A stretch of 64,000 bases of DNA from the NCBI RefSeq assembly GCF_013343715.1, contig NZ_JABUNR010000008.1:124001-188000 (forward strand). Direction: 5' to 3'. Both the position numbers and the translations under genes were made by a program. Source of the DNA: Mesobacillus harenae. Lineage in GTDB: Bacteria; Bacillota; Bacilli; Bacillales; Cytobacillaceae. Positions within the stretch are counted from its first letter, which is position 1, and each line of letters opens with the position of its first letter. Shown in pieces: positions 36,208-45,114 of the stretch. The notes beneath the pieces were generated by a model. That model saw only the letters and a program-made list of their open reading frames with translations, was not told where the DNA came from and made no database searches.

Positions 36208-36876
36208 ATGTGTGGAAGATTTTCTTTGTTTGAACCTATTGAAACCTTGCAGGAAAAATTTGACTTTGAGTTTTCAAAGGAATTCGCCCCCAGATATAAT
36301 ATTGCTCCTGGCCAGGACATACTTGCTGTTCTTCCAAAAGGAACAGGAAGAGGAGGCGCTTACCTTCGCTGGGGCTTCATCCCAGCATGGGCTCAGGATG
36401 AAGCAATAGGATATAAGATGATAAACGCAAGAGCCGAAACGCTGAGTGAAAAAATAAGCTTCAAAAATTCGTTTAAACAAAAGCGCTGTATCATTTTATC
36501 TGATGGATTTTATGAATGGAAACGAGAAGGAAAACTGAAAAAACCATACAGATTTGTTATGAAGGACCGTAAACCATTCGCAATGGCTGGACTTTGGGAG
36601 CGGTGGAACAAAAACGGATCTAACATTTTCACTTGTACAATTATCACAACGGAAGCCAATGCTGTAACCAAAGAAGTACATGATCGGATGCCTGTTGTCC
36701 TTACAAAAGAAGCACAGCAGGTGTGGCTCAGCAAATCTATAGAAGATCCAGAACAGCTAAAATCTTTACTATGTCCCTATTCATCTGTGCAGATGGAGTT
36801 ATTTGAGGTATCTTCAGAATTAAACAGTGCAAAAAATGAGGGAATCCAGCTGATTGAACCCTTAAACAGTAAATAG
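36208..36876 (+). CDS. SRAP domain protein (YedK/HMCES family)
   Basis: Binds abasic sites in single-stranded DNA through a covalent thiazolidine link made by its N-terminal Cys, shielding them. 222 residues. MCGRFSL puts Cys at position 2, so the start must be ATG 36208 (RBS TAGGAGGTAA), not the earlier in-frame ATG at 36181. NARAETL, DGFYEWKR with the Glu, and EVHDRMPVVL with the His complete the active site. No LexA box is visible upstream despite the family name SOS-response-associated. Confidence 0.92.
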   Translation: MCGRFSLFEPIETLQEKFDFEFSKEFAPRYNIAPGQDILAVLPKGTGRGGAYLRWGFIPAWAQDEAIGYKMINARAETLSEKISFKNSFKQKRCIILSDGFYEWKREGKLKKPYRFVMKDRKPFAMAGLWERWNKNGSNIFTCTIITTEANAVTKEVHDRMPVVLTKEAQQVWLSKSIEDPEQLKSLLCPYSSVQMELFEVSSELNSAKNEGIQLIEPLNSK

Positions 36877-37049
36877 GAAAGATTCGTAGCAATCACTGAA
36901 TTTTTGAAATATCACCTGTGTTTATCCTTTTCATAGGCCATTATTCCCTTTTTTCCGAAGTTGAGATTGGGCGATGTTTTAACCGAGCATATCTCGTGGT
37001 AAATAAACAGAGCCATCGTCTAGAAAAACATCTGGGAAAGAGGGATAAG

Positions 37050-37250
37050 ATGAATACATTTAGAGATAATGGCCTTTATGAGATTATTTATGAGAAACGA
37101 AACTTTACCTTTTTACAATTTGTCAGGATGGATACTATTTGTGATATTTGTTATGTAACATTAAAGAATCCTGTTACAGGTGAAATGTTTTCTTTTGATA
37201 AATCCAAAATAAATGATATTCATTTTCGACAGGAGTTTACTTTTGTATAG
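37050..37250 (+). CDS. Small hypothetical protein
   Basis: 66 residues, MNTFRDNGLYEIIYEKRNFTFLQFVRMDTICDICYVTLKNP..., unrecognised. Start at ATG 37050 after AAAGAGGGA; upstream in-frame codons to 36918 lack a site. A C-x2-C pair (CDIC) is present without a partner pair. Confidence 0.5.
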   Translation: MNTFRDNGLYEIIYEKRNFTFLQFVRMDTICDICYVTLKNPVTGEMFSFDKSKINDIHFRQEFTFV

Positions 37251-37349
37251 TCCTATTACAAAATTTTAGTAGTCACTCTTTATAATAGTTGAAAACTAGT
37301 ACCAATTTTCTTTATACTAATATGGAATGAGAAAGAAGGAGTGGCTCGG

Positions 37350-37553
37350 ATGATCCATCAAACATGGCAGGACAGCAACGTAATTAAGAAAGTGAAGTGT
37401 GTCCATACCGATGCAAAAAAATATGTGGTCAACCGTGCGTTGACAGCTGGTACTACTTACGATGTGAAAAATGAAACTGAGGAATTTTATTTTATTATTG
37501 ATAATACGGGCAAAGTAGGCGGGTACTACAAGGAATATTTTCAGGAGACATAA
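37350..37553 (+). CDS. Small conserved Bacillus protein (DUF6501-like)
   Basis: 67 residues, MIHQTWQDSNVIKKVKC then HTDAKKYVVNRALT and NETEEFYFIIDNTGKVGGYYKEYF. The all-beta pattern and the GGYYKEYF end resemble a small conserved Bacillus family I believe is DUF6501; function unknown. ATG 37350 is preferred over GTG 37341, which overlaps the AAGGAG site. Confidence 0.65.
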   Translation: MIHQTWQDSNVIKKVKCVHTDAKKYVVNRALTAGTTYDVKNETEEFYFIIDNTGKVGGYYKEYFQET

Positions 37554-37559
37554 ACAGGA

Positions 37560-37595
37560 AACAGGCTGTCAGAGTCAAAGGCAGCCTGTTTTTAG
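37560..37595 (+). terminator. Terminator
   Basis: ACAGGCTG / CAGCCTGT (37561-37568, 37582-37589) followed by TTTTTAGTTT. Confidence 0.85.
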
Positions 37596-37636
37596 TTTAT
37601 TATAGGTTTAATTGTAAGACAGGGGGAGAGAAAATC

Positions 37637-38206
37637 ATGCGGCTTGAAGGAAAAAGTGTAATTTTAATACCAATGAATATGGACCACTTAGAAGATTTAT
37701 GGAATGCTGCTAACAGCAGTGCGATATGGACTTTTATGGCTACTAAGATAGGCTCTAAGGATGAATTGGCAGTTAGTATGCATACAGCTATACTAGAAGC
37801 TGACAAGGGCCTGCAGATGCCGTTTACCGTTATACATAAAGATACAAAAGAAGTTATTGGAAGCACCAGGTTCATTGATATTTCCCTGACAAATAAAAGC
37901 TTGGAGATCGGTTGGACCTGGTATAACCCGGCAGTGTGGAGGACAAAGGTGAACACTGAATGCAAATATTTACTATTTGAGCTTGCTTTTGAGAGCATGG
38001 GAATTAGGCGTATTCAACTAAAAACAGATCTTCGAAATACTAGATCCCAACAGGCAATTGAAAGGCTTGGCGCTTTAAGGGAAGGGGTAATGAGGAAAGA
38101 CAGAGTCCTTTCTGATGGCTACGTCAGAAACACAGTCCTTTATAGTGTTTTAGATGAGGAGTGGCCTGCTGTTAAACAAAATCTTTTAAAGAAACTAAAC
38201 ACTTAA
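37637..38206 (+). CDS. GNAT family N-acetyltransferase (RimJ/RimL-like)
   Basis: 189 residues. N-terminal LEGKSVILIPMNMDHLEDLWNAA and the central IGSTRFIDISLTNKSLEIGWTW, then IRRIQLKTDLRNTRSQQAIERLGALREGVMRKDRVLSDGYVRNTVLYSVL, match GNATs that acetylate ribosomal protein N-termini or small amines. The acetyl-CoA loop is less canonical than in RimI. ATG 37637 follows GGGGGAGAG. Stand-alone gene with a terminator. Confidence 0.87.
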   Translation: MRLEGKSVILIPMNMDHLEDLWNAANSSAIWTFMATKIGSKDELAVSMHTAILEADKGLQMPFTVIHKDTKEVIGSTRFIDISLTNKSLEIGWTWYNPAVWRTKVNTECKYLLFELAFESMGIRRIQLKTDLRNTRSQQAIERLGALREGVMRKDRVLSDGYVRNTVLYSVLDEEWPAVKQNLLKKLNT

Positions 38207-38216
38207 ACTGTTTAAA

Positions 38217-38252
38217 AGCCCGCACTAAAATATTATGCGGGCATTTTTAGTT
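38217..38252 (+). terminator. Terminator of the GNAT gene
   Basis: GCCCGCA / TGCGGGC stem followed by ATTTTTAG. Confidence 0.85.
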
Positions 38253-38540
38253 AATTTGAGATCAGAATTAAATTATTTTCTTGTTTTTATTGTGTTGAAA
38301 AGAATTTTAAAGAATACAATAAACCTTTTTGAGACAGCTTGATTGTATCTTAGTAGTATTGGCAAGGTTTTAAAAAGACAGAAAGCGGCTAAGTATAGAC
38401 CAAATGCTTTGGACTTCTTTGAGGAATAAAACAACATATCCGGGAGTAATTTCTCCATGTGGCAGCAAAACAAATAACTAGCGTTTACTTGTTATAACAC
38501 TGCGCAAAAGGAGAAACCTCCACCAGAAAGGGGAACAACT

Positions 38541-38870
38541 ATGAAAACTGTATACGGTTTAATGATTAACGCAGGTAGTGCAACAGAGATGCTGTGGGAT
38601 CTTGGAGTTTGGGAAACGGAGGAGGCAGCAAAGGACTATTTGGAAAACGAACTCAAAAATGTGGGCGGAACTTGGGTAGGAGAATTAAAGGTAAACGATT
38701 CAATAACACAGGCTGTTCAAGTAGGAGACGAAATGGTGGCTTGTACACTTTGCGGGATAATGTACAACGAAGCAGATGTGAATAAGGATGAGTATGAGGG
38801 TACAGTTATTTGCATAAATTGCGAACCAGAATATAGAGCATCCCTAAGGCTCAATGGTCAACAAGTCTAG
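38541..38870 (+). CDS. Hypothetical protein with C-terminal zinc-ribbon-like cysteines
   Basis: 109 residues, not recognised. N-terminal half MKTVYGLMINAGSATEMLWDLGVWETEEAAKDYLENEL looks like a small alpha/beta fold; the C-terminal half has CTLCG (about residue 73) and CINCE (about 96), a plausible zinc knuckle. RBS GAAAGGGG before ATG 38541. A bidirectional terminator separates it from bioY. Confidence 0.65.
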   Translation: MKTVYGLMINAGSATEMLWDLGVWETEEAAKDYLENELKNVGGTWVGELKVNDSITQAVQVGDEMVACTLCGIMYNEADVNKDEYEGTVICINCEPEYRASLRLNGQQV

Positions 38871-38907
38871 TGCAGATAATTATCTTTTTAAAACTAATCT
38901 GATCTAC

Positions 38908-38953
38908 TAAAAAAGGGCCGAAGGATTTCTCTCCACAGGCCCTTTAAGTTTTT
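38908..38953. terminator. Bidirectional terminator between 38541 gene and bioY
   Basis: AAAAAAGGGCC ... GGCCCTTT hairpin with A-run left and T-run right; it serves both converging genes. Confidence 0.75.
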
Positions 38954-39530
38954 ATGCCGATTTCGTTATTTGCGGTTTTACCGAAACTAATAAATTTGCG
39001 GAAATTAAGCGCTGACGTACCAGAACTCCTACATATGATGCAATCGCTGCCTTAAGAAGACCGACAATGATAAAGGGGTAAAAACCGCCTGCCATGGCAG
39101 CAGTCCATGAAAGATCTGCCGCTAATTTTAACCAGGCTGTTCCGAAGGCGAGGGTTATGAACATGCCAACAGTATTGGCAGCCATCGCAATTTTAAAAGT
39201 AAAGGCTGTTTTTTCCATAAGCCAGCCGATGAAGAACGCGGATGGAATAAAGCCCACCAGATATCCCCCAGTCGGTCCGAAAAGAATCGATACGCCTGCC
39301 TTCATTTCTGCAAAGACAGGAACACCTGCTGCCCCAATTGCAAGGTAAAGCAGTACTGAGAGCGTTCCATAACGTGCACCAAGGATGGTAGCTGCCAGGC
39401 CGATGGCTAATGTCTGTCCTGTTATTGGCACTAGCGGCAAAGGAATTGTAATTTGAGCTAATACCCCGATAATAGCTGCGAAAAGTGCCGTAACGATCAT
39501 CATTCTTAACTTAAGCTGTTCTTTATTCAT
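38952..39530 (-). CDS. bioY: Biotin transporter S component BioY
   Basis: Membrane-embedded biotin-binding subunit of an ECF transporter. 192 residues, six predicted helices. AQITIPLPLVPITGQTLAIGLAATILGARYGTLSVLLYLAIGAAGVPVFA is the diagnostic BioY N-terminal region and FGPTGGYLVGFIPSAFFIGWL the second conserved block. RBS AAAGGAGAG. Two BirA operators sit in its promoter region, so biotin repression is expected. The energising EcfAAT components are not in this window. Confidence 0.94.
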   Translation of the reverse strand: MNKEQLKLRMMIVTALFAAIIGVLAQITIPLPLVPITGQTLAIGLAATILGARYGTLSVLLYLAIGAAGVPVFAEMKAGVSILFGPTGGYLVGFIPSAFFIGWLMEKTAFTFKIAMAANTVGMFITLAFGTAWLKLAADLSWTAAMAGGFYPFIIVGLLKAAIASYVGVLVRQRLISANLLVSVKPQITKSA

Positions 39531-39546
39531 TAATCGTTTCTCTCCT

Positions 39547-39577
39547 TTGTTAACTAATTATGTAATTAAGTTGACAT
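39547..39577 (-). promoter_or_regulatory. BirA operator, downstream copy
   Basis: TTGTTAAC, 15-bp spacer, GTTGACAT: the left half is exact and the right half has 6 of 8 matches to GTTAACAA. It lies between the promoter and the bioY RBS. Confidence 0.7.
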
Positions 39578-39584
39578 ATATACA

Positions 39585-39613
39585 ACTTTAATATTAACAG
39601 GAATTTTTGTCAA
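39585..39613 (-). promoter_or_regulatory. bioY promoter
   Basis: On the minus strand TTGACA (39608-39613), 17-bp spacer, TAAAGT (39585-39590). The -35 lies inside the upstream BirA operator. Confidence 0.65.
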
Positions 39614-39637
39614 CAAAAATTCTTAGTTAGTTAACAA
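39607..39637 (-). promoter_or_regulatory. BirA operator, upstream copy
   Basis: TTGTCAAC, 15-bp spacer, GTTAACAA: right half exact, left half 7 of 8. It overlaps the -35 of the bioY promoter. Confidence 0.78.
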
Positions 39638-39809
39638 TGTTTTCTGAGAACATAATAAAAGCGTGTTAACGATGTTGTTGAATGTAACAAACGCTTGGTA
39701 CTCTTTGAAAAAACCGCCATCGTCTGTTGAGAATGAGCCTGCGTTTTGTATCAAAACGGACTTAAGACTTTGCGGCGAAGTACGAGCTAGACAGGCTCTT
39801 TAATAAAAA

Positions 39810-40016
39810 GGCTCTGTTAAAGAACACTGTTGATTTTTAGCTGTGTATATTGGGATGGTGGCGATCGATTCCAGTGGAAGCAGCGGTACAGGGAAGACTC
39901 CACAGGTGCTTCAGCGCCGAGGAGGTAGTTTTTTCACGATAGGGAATATACCTTTCCCGACAGCCCCTGGATAGTGAGCGCCTTGAATGTAAATCAACAG
40001 CCAAGTTAACAGAGCC
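39810..40016 (+). repeat. MITE-like element with terminal inverted repeats and 8-bp duplication
   Basis: Begins GGCTCTGTTAA and ends TTAACAGAGCC, a perfect 11-bp inverted repeat, about 207 bp. It is flanked by AATAAAAA on both sides (39802-39809 and 40017-40024), an 8-bp target-site duplication. Inside are GGCGATCGATTCC, GCTTCAGCGCCGAGGAGG and GAGCGCC blocks shared with the copies at 17378, 53510 and 63337. Non-coding. Confidence 0.85.
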
Positions 40017-40019
40017 AAT

Positions 40020-40050
40020 AAAAAAGACCGCCCTGTTAGACGGTCGAAAC
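40020..40050 (-). terminator. Terminator of the CcdA/TauE-like gene
   Basis: On the minus strand GACCG / CGGTC stem followed by TTTTTTATT. It abuts the repeat's right target duplication. Confidence 0.7.
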
Positions 40051-40054
40051 TGGT

Positions 40055-40783
40055 TCACCAATAGGTAATTATATCAAAAATACCAATCAGAATAAGAATG
40101 ATACCTGCGGTTTTTTGGATAACACTGCCAATTTCCTTGCTTTTTTTCATTAACGACCCATCAAGGCCGATAAACCAGATTACTCCAATTAACAAAATAA
40201 CTGGTATTGAGGTCCCGACTGCGAAAATGGTAGGGAGGATGGCTCCATATGATGAGCTGAGCACAATAGGCATCAAAGTTAAGAAAAAAAGCGAGAACAT
40301 GGTTGGACAAAACGCTATTGAAAAGCTGACTCCCATCAGAAATGAACCTAATTTTCCTTCTTTGCTTACTTGAGGAAGTAAAGCGCTGACAGAATTAATC
40401 CAATTTAACTTCAAGAATCCCAGCAGAACTGCCCCAATTAAGATGAACATGGGACCGATAACTTTTCTGAACCCAGAAAAGTATTCTGGCAAAACTTGCT
40501 GAAAGCTTTGACCAAGTGACCAAACTGCTAAGCCTAGAGCAGAAAAAACGGCAATTTTACCAAGAATGAAAAAACCGACATGTATCCATTGGTTTGAAGC
40601 CTGCAAACTTTTGTTCCCATAATAGGTAATGGCCCCTATATTTCCAGTCAGCTGGCAAGGAGCTAGTGCCCCAATTAAGCCTAGAACAAAACTGGCGAGC
40701 AGAGGCAGTTCCTTTATCTCATAAATGATTGAAAAAAAGGGGCGGCTAAGAAATTGGCTAAGTTCGTTCAACAGTTGATACAT
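40055..40783 (-). CDS. Polytopic membrane protein with CcdA/TauE-like cysteine motifs
   Basis: 242 residues, about six predicted helices. GLIGALAPCQLTGNIGAI near residue 35 and FSIAFCPTMFSLFFLT near 150 are two inverted-topology PC/CP motifs, as in the DsbD/CcdA transmembrane domain and in UreH-like or TauE/SafE-labelled proteins. In CcdA the two cysteines shuttle electrons across the membrane to extracytoplasmic thioredoxins. I cannot decide between thiol-redox and metal-export roles. ATG 40783 follows GGGGGGA; a TTG at 40795 is the alternative. Confidence 0.72.
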   Translation of the reverse strand: MYQLLNELSQFLSRPFFSIIYEIKELPLLASFVLGLIGALAPCQLTGNIGAITYYGNKSLQASNQWIHVGFFILGKIAVFSALGLAVWSLGQSFQQVLPEYFSGFRKVIGPMFILIGAVLLGFLKLNWINSVSALLPQVSKEGKLGSFLMGVSFSIAFCPTMFSLFFLTLMPIVLSSSYGAILPTIFAVGTSIPVILLIGVIWFIGLDGSLMKKSKEIGSVIQKTAGIILILIGIFDIITYW

Positions 40784-40920
40784 AAATCCCCCCAACTCTC
40801 CTAAATAACTTTTTCTATCTTACCAGAAGGATATGAAGAAATGATGCAGAAAATAAAACATGCAGCGTAATAGTGTGCTCCTATAAGTGAACCACTAACT
40901 TAATAGTAGGAATATAGATA

Positions 40921-40949
40921 AAACCCGAAGGAAAATCCTTCCTCCGGGT
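40921..40949 (-). terminator. Terminator of pflBA
   Basis: On the minus strand GAAGGA / TCCTTC with flanking CCCG / CGGG, then TTTTATC. Confidence 0.7.
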
Positions 40950-40957
40950 ATGAAAGC

Positions 40958-41701
40958 TTATTGAAAAAGAGTTAGATTCGCTGTTAATAGATTGAAAGCC
41001 AGCTCCACTTCCTGGTCGTTTGGAGGTTCTACATCCTTTAACGGATATTCCAATCCGAGCGCCTCCCATTTGTAAACACCAAGTTTATGATAGGGCAATA
41101 CCTCAAGTTTTGAGACATTGTTAAGCGTGCCAACAAATTCACCGAGACTTTTAAGGTCCGTAATATCATCAGTCACACCTGGAACGAGTACATGGCGAAC
41201 CCAAACAGGAGTTTGGCTGCGGGATAAGTGGCGTGCAAATTCTAGAATGTGGTCGTTGGGCATGCCTGTCAGCTTAATATGTTTTTTTCGATTAATGTGC
41301 TTCAAATCCATTAAGACCAAATCAGTATAGTTTAACAGCTCCACCAGCTGTTCTTGAAATAACGAGTTTGTAGAATAGCAGCCTCCTGAAGAATCAATTG
41401 TCGTGTGCACTCCCAGTTTCCTGCATTCTTTAAATAAGTCAATAAGAAAGGGGATTTGCAAAAGTGGCTCTCCGCCACTGACAGTAATTCCTCCCCCAGA
41501 AGCCTGGATAAAGGGTAAATATGATTTTAAATCAGTAATGATCTCAGAAACACTCATTTTCTTTCCGGTTCCGATTTCCCAGGTATCTGCATTATGGCAA
41601 AATTGACAGCGCAAAAGGCACCCCTGTGTAAAGATGACGTACCGAATTCCTGGGCCATCGACTGTTCCCAAAGTTTCTATAGAATGAATGTTTCCGATCA
41701 T
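40958..41701 (-). CDS. pflA: Pyruvate formate-lyase activating enzyme
   Basis: Radical SAM enzyme that installs the glycyl radical on PflB under anoxia. 247 residues. The Fe-S motif CLLRCQFCHN (C-x3-C-x2-C) is near residue 29, GGGITVSGGEPLLQ near 75, and DLKHI near 130. The start is ATG 41701 with GAAAGGAGA upstream; earlier in-frame codons extend into the intergenic region. It follows pflB by 80 bp and shares its Fnr-type promoter. Confidence 0.95.
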   Translation of the reverse strand: MIGNIHSIETLGTVDGPGIRYVIFTQGCLLRCQFCHNADTWEIGTGKKMSVSEIITDLKSYLPFIQASGGGITVSGGEPLLQIPFLIDLFKECRKLGVHTTIDSSGGCYSTNSLFQEQLVELLNYTDLVLMDLKHINRKKHIKLTGMPNDHILEFARHLSRSQTPVWVRHVLVPGVTDDITDLKSLGEFVGTLNNVSKLEVLPYHKLGVYKWEALGLEYPLKDVEPPNDQEVELAFNLLTANLTLFQ

Positions 41702-41781
41702 GATGATTTCTCCTTTCAGGCAGCGGAGCCTCCTAATAGGAGGCGTCCGCATTGCTTTTGAACATATTTCCAGTCTGCTAA

Positions 41782-44007
41782 TTACATAGACTCATGGAAA
41801 GTTCTATTAATGACATCAAGCTGCTGTTCCCGTGTCAGCTTAATAAAGTTTACAGCATAACCAGAGACCCTTATGGTTAACTGTGGAAATTCTTCTGGAT
41901 GTTCCATCGCATTTAACAGTGTTTCCTTATTAAATACGTTAACGTTTAGGTGATGTCCTGATTTTATCGCATAGCCATCAAGGATGGATACGAGGTTGTG
42001 GATCTGGTTTTCTTCCTCCTTACCAAGGGCTTTTGGAACAATGGAAAAAGTGTTTGAAATCCCGTCCATAGCGTAGCTGTATGGAAGTTTCGCCACGGAT
42101 GACAAGGAAGCGAGCGTGCCTTTTGTATCCCGGCCATGCATTGGATTAGCACCCGGTGCAAACGGTTCACCTGCACGGCGTCCGTCTGGTGTGTTTCCGG
42201 TCTTTTTGCCATAAACAACATTCGAAGTAATGGTAAGAATCGACATAGTATGAACTGAGTTTCGATAAGTTGGATGCTTACGAAGCATATTCATAAACTT
42301 TTTCACAAGTTCCACTGCAATGCTGTCAACTCGATCATCATTGTTTCCGTACTTAGGGAAGTCTCCCTCGGTCTTAAAATCAACCGCAATTCCGTTTGCA
42401 TCGCGAATAACTGAGACCTTACCGTATTTAATTGCACTTAAAGAATCGGCAACGACACTTAGTCCGGCAATTCCCGTTGCCATCGTTCTTAATACCTCTG
42501 TATCATGAAGAGCCATCTCGATCCGCTCGTAGCTATATTTGTCATGCATATAATGGATGATGTTAAGGGTATTAATATATAATTCTGCCAGCCATTCCAT
42601 CATGTTTTCAAATTTCGCCATCACTTCTTCATAGTTGAGAATCTCAGCAGTAATTGGGCTTAAGCCAGGAGCTACTTGGATTCCAAGTTTTTCATCAACA
42701 CCGCCATTAATGGCATATAGAAGGGCCTTGGCCAGATTTGCCCTGGCTCCAAAAAACTGCATCTGCTTTCCAATTTCCATTGCAGATACACAGCAGGCAA
42801 TTCCGTAGTCATCTCCATATTCAGAACGCATAATATCATCATTTTCATATTGAATAGAGCTTGTTTTAATACTCATCTTCGCACAGTATTTTTTGAAGTT
42901 ATCCGGCAGTCCTGTTGACCATAAGACAGTTAAATTAGGCTCTGGTGCTGGACCGAGGTTATCTAAGGTATGGAGGAACCGGAATGAGTTTTTTGTTACT
43001 AGAGAACGGCCGTCAATGGCCATCCCACCGATTGATTCGGTTACCCATGTTGGATCCCCGCTAAAGAGTTCATTGTAATCAGGTGTGCGAGCGAACTTCA
43101 CGAGGCGAAGCTTCATAACAAAGTGGTCAACTAACTCCTGTGCCTCCTGCTCTGTCAAAATGCCGCTTTCAAGATCCCGGTCTATATAGATATCAAGGAA
43201 AGTAGATACTCTGCCAAGGCTCATGGCTGCTCCATTTTGTTCTTTAATGGCTGCAAGATAAGCAAAATACACCCACTGAAAAGCTTCTGAAGCAGTTTTA
43301 GCTGGTTTTGATATATCATACCCATAGCTGAGAGCAAGATTTTTTAGCTCAGCCAGTGCTCTATATTGTTCTGAAATTTCTTCACGTAAGCGTATTGTAT
43401 CTTCTGTCATCGTTTTGCTTGTTGAAGTATGATCATTCTTCTTTTCTTCTATTAGGAAATCAACGCCGTACAAGGCCACGCGCCGGTAATCTCCAATAAT
43501 TCGCCCTCTTCCATATGCATCAGGCAAACCGGTTATGATTCCAGCCTTCCGGGCTAATACCATTTCTTTTGAGTAGGCATCAAATACGCCTTGGTTATGT
43601 GTTTTCCTGAAATCGGTAAAAATTCTTTCAACCTCACCATTTAACTGGTATCCAAATGCTTCACAGGCTGCTTTGGCCATCCTAATTCCCCCATAAGGCT
43701 GCATGGAGCGTTTGAATGGTTTTTCAGTTTGAACACCAACAACTTTTTCTTTAGCCTGATTTAAATAGCCCGGGCCGTGGGAGGTAATACTAGAAACGAC
43801 CTCAGTATCCATATCCAAGACACCGCCGTTATCCCGTTCCTGTTTTGTCAGCTCCATTACATGAGCCCAAAGATCTGCTGTTGCTTCTGTCCCGCCCTCA
43901 AGGAATTTGTCATCACCAATAAATTCTTTAAAGTTTTTTAATATGAAATCACGAACATTGATCTCTCTTTGCCAAGAACCTGTAACAAAGCCCTTCCATT
44001 GTTCCAT
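41782..44007 (-). CDS. pflB: Formate acetyltransferase (pyruvate formate-lyase)
   Basis: Converts pyruvate and CoA to acetyl-CoA and formate by a glycyl radical. 741 residues, full length. The adjacent active-site cysteines are in [12 protein letters not shown] near residue 405, and the glycyl radical loop [19 protein letters not shown] near 712. Oxygen-labile, so expected only under low oxygen; an Fnr box lies at the class II position upstream. Strictly respiratory bacilli lack it, so the organism can probably ferment. No formate hydrogenlyase or formate channel is in the window. Confidence 0.96.
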   Translation of the reverse strand: MEQWKGFVTGSWQREINVRDFILKNFKEFIGDDKFLEGGTEATADLWAHVMELTKQERDNGGVLDMDTEVVSSITSHGPGYLNQAKEKVVGVQTEKPFKRSMQPYGGIRMAKAACEAFGYQLNGEVERIFTDFRKTHNQGVFDAYSKEMVLARKAGIITGLPDAYGRGRIIGDYRRVALYGVDFLIEEKKNDHTSTSKTMTEDTIRLREEISEQYRALAELKNLALSYGYDISKPAKTASEAFQWVYFAYLAAIKEQNGAAMSLGRVSTFLDIYIDRDLESGILTEQEAQELVDHFVMKLRLVKFARTPDYNELFSGDPTWVTESIGGMAIDGRSLVTKNSFRFLHTLDNLGPAPEPNLTVLWSTGLPDNFKKYCAKMSIKTSSIQYENDDIMRSEYGDDYGIACCVSAMEIGKQMQFFGARANLAKALLYAINGGVDEKLGIQVAPGLSPITAEILNYEEVMAKFENMMEWLAELYINTLNIIHYMHDKYSYERIEMALHDTEVLRTMATGIAGLSVVADSLSAIKYGKVSVIRDANGIAVDFKTEGDFPKYGNNDDRVDSIAVELVKKFMNMLRKHPTYRNSVHTMSILTITSNVVYGKKTGNTPDGRRAGEPFAPGANPMHGRDTKGTLASLSSVAKLPYSYAMDGISNTFSIVPKALGKEEENQIHNLVSILDGYAIKSGHHLNVNVFNKETLLNAMEHPEEFPQLTIRVSGYAVNFIKLTREQQLDVINRTFHESM

Positions 44008-44050
44008 GAAGATTCACCTCATAATATTATTTTTTATATAACAGTTGCTA

Positions 44051-44100
44051 TATTTTTATCATACATTCACTGTAACAGTTGTGAAGTGACAAAAGTCACT
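44051..44100 (-). promoter_or_regulatory. Fnr-dependent promoter of pflBA
   Basis: AGTGACAAAAGTCACT (44085-44100) is a perfect palindrome and fits the Bacillus Fnr consensus TGTGA-N6-TCACT at 9 of 10 positions. On the minus strand TATGAT (44058-44063) is the -10; with +1 near 44051 the box is centred at -41.5, the class II activator position. Confidence 0.75.
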
Positions 44101-44401
44101 TTAATTATGTCAGTTTCCTGAACTATTGATTTCAAGGGATTGTTGTAAGTAGATTCGGTTTGGTTGCATCCCAAAAAAATAAACTGTATTATAAAAACTC
44201 CGTTCATTTAATGATCTGTTATATAAAAGGTTTAGGTTTTCGGCGTTATGTTTGAATTATAGCAAACGAATTAGCAATGTAATCATGATGAAAATGGAGG
44301 AATTGTGTCAATCTGAAATTGAGGGGAGCGAATCATATTTTTCAGGTAAGATTTTGAGGAATATATGGATTAATGCTAAACTTAATCATTACATGGACAA
44401 A
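44101..44401. other. Non-coding upstream region of pflB
   Basis: AT-rich 300-bp stretch with no gene. It contains no second Fnr box that I can see. Confidence 0.4.
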
Positions 44402-44436
44402 TAAAACAAAAAACAGGAGTGGGCTCTCCTGTCTTA
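44402..44436 (-). terminator. Terminator of the cupredoxin-like gene
   Basis: On the minus strand ACAGGAG / CTCCTGT stem followed by TTTTTTG. Confidence 0.8.
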
Positions 44437-44442
44437 ACGTCC

Positions 44443-44895
44443 TTAGTCTACTACAATATAAGCAATCATTGGTCCGTTGCTACTTTTATCTGGGTGGGTG
44501 AGGCAAATAAGCCTATAAACGCCTTCCTTCTCGAACTGAAGAGGGACAACTGTTTCCTCCCCTTTTTTTACGGTGCCTTTCGTGTCAGTACCTTCAATGT
44601 AAAAGGGATGTTCTTCACCGTTAACACCAAGGATCCTTAATTCAGCCTTTTCATCTTTTTCAATAAAAATGGTTCCTGGGTCCCATCGATATGCTTCAAT
44701 TTCCTTACCGTTGGGGAGCTTTGATTTAAACTCACCAGTTACTAGATGGATAACTCTTGGCTTGGCTTCCTGCTGGTTAAAGGCAGTTACAGAACTGGAA
44801 TTCAGCATATACCAGGCGGCTGCCGTCATTATAGATAGGCATATAATTAAAAACAGCATGATGGATCTCTTCTTCAAAACGATGAACTGCAACAA
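44443..44895 (-). CDS. Membrane-anchored cupredoxin-like protein
   Basis: 150 residues. An N-terminal signal-anchor (residues 13-32, IMLFLIICLSIMTAAAWYML) puts the domain outside the membrane. The domain has a beta-sandwich pattern; the likely copper ligands are His in EEHPFYIEG and Cys, His and Met in LICLTHPDKSSNGPM, the cupredoxin order H...C-x2-H...M. A role in electron transfer or copper handling is inferred. Start: TTG 44895, just after AAAGGAGGTGAATA. No cotranscribed gene. Confidence 0.68.
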   Translation of the reverse strand: MLQFIVLKKRSIMLFLIICLSIMTAAAWYMLNSSSVTAFNQQEAKPRVIHLVTGEFKSKLPNGKEIEAYRWDPGTIFIEKDEKAELRILGVNGEEHPFYIEGTDTKGTVKKGEETVVPLQFEKEGVYRLICLTHPDKSSNGPMIAYIVVD

Positions 44896-45114
44896 TATTC
44901 ACCTCCTTTAAAATAGCCACTACTAACATATGCATGCTTCATTGGAGAACTTGTCTATTATTTTTAAGATCCATTAAACTTTTCGCTAATCAATGTTTGA
45001 GCTGAATAGAAATGTCCATAAAAAACACAATATAAGCTAGTACATAAATCAATATGAAAAGAGTAGACTGTCTCATCAAAATTTTATAATAATACGGTTT
45101 TATAGGAGGTTCCA

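Noticed and set aside
39663..39690. Possible third BirA site (GTGTTAAC ... TGTAACAA)
   Set aside because: Spacing is 12 bp, not 15, and both halves are degenerate.
44061..44086. Possible Rex site TTCAC-N10-GTGAA before pflB
   Set aside because: Half sites are in the wrong arrangement for the TTGTGAA...TTCACAA Rex consensus; the Fnr box beside it explains the region better.
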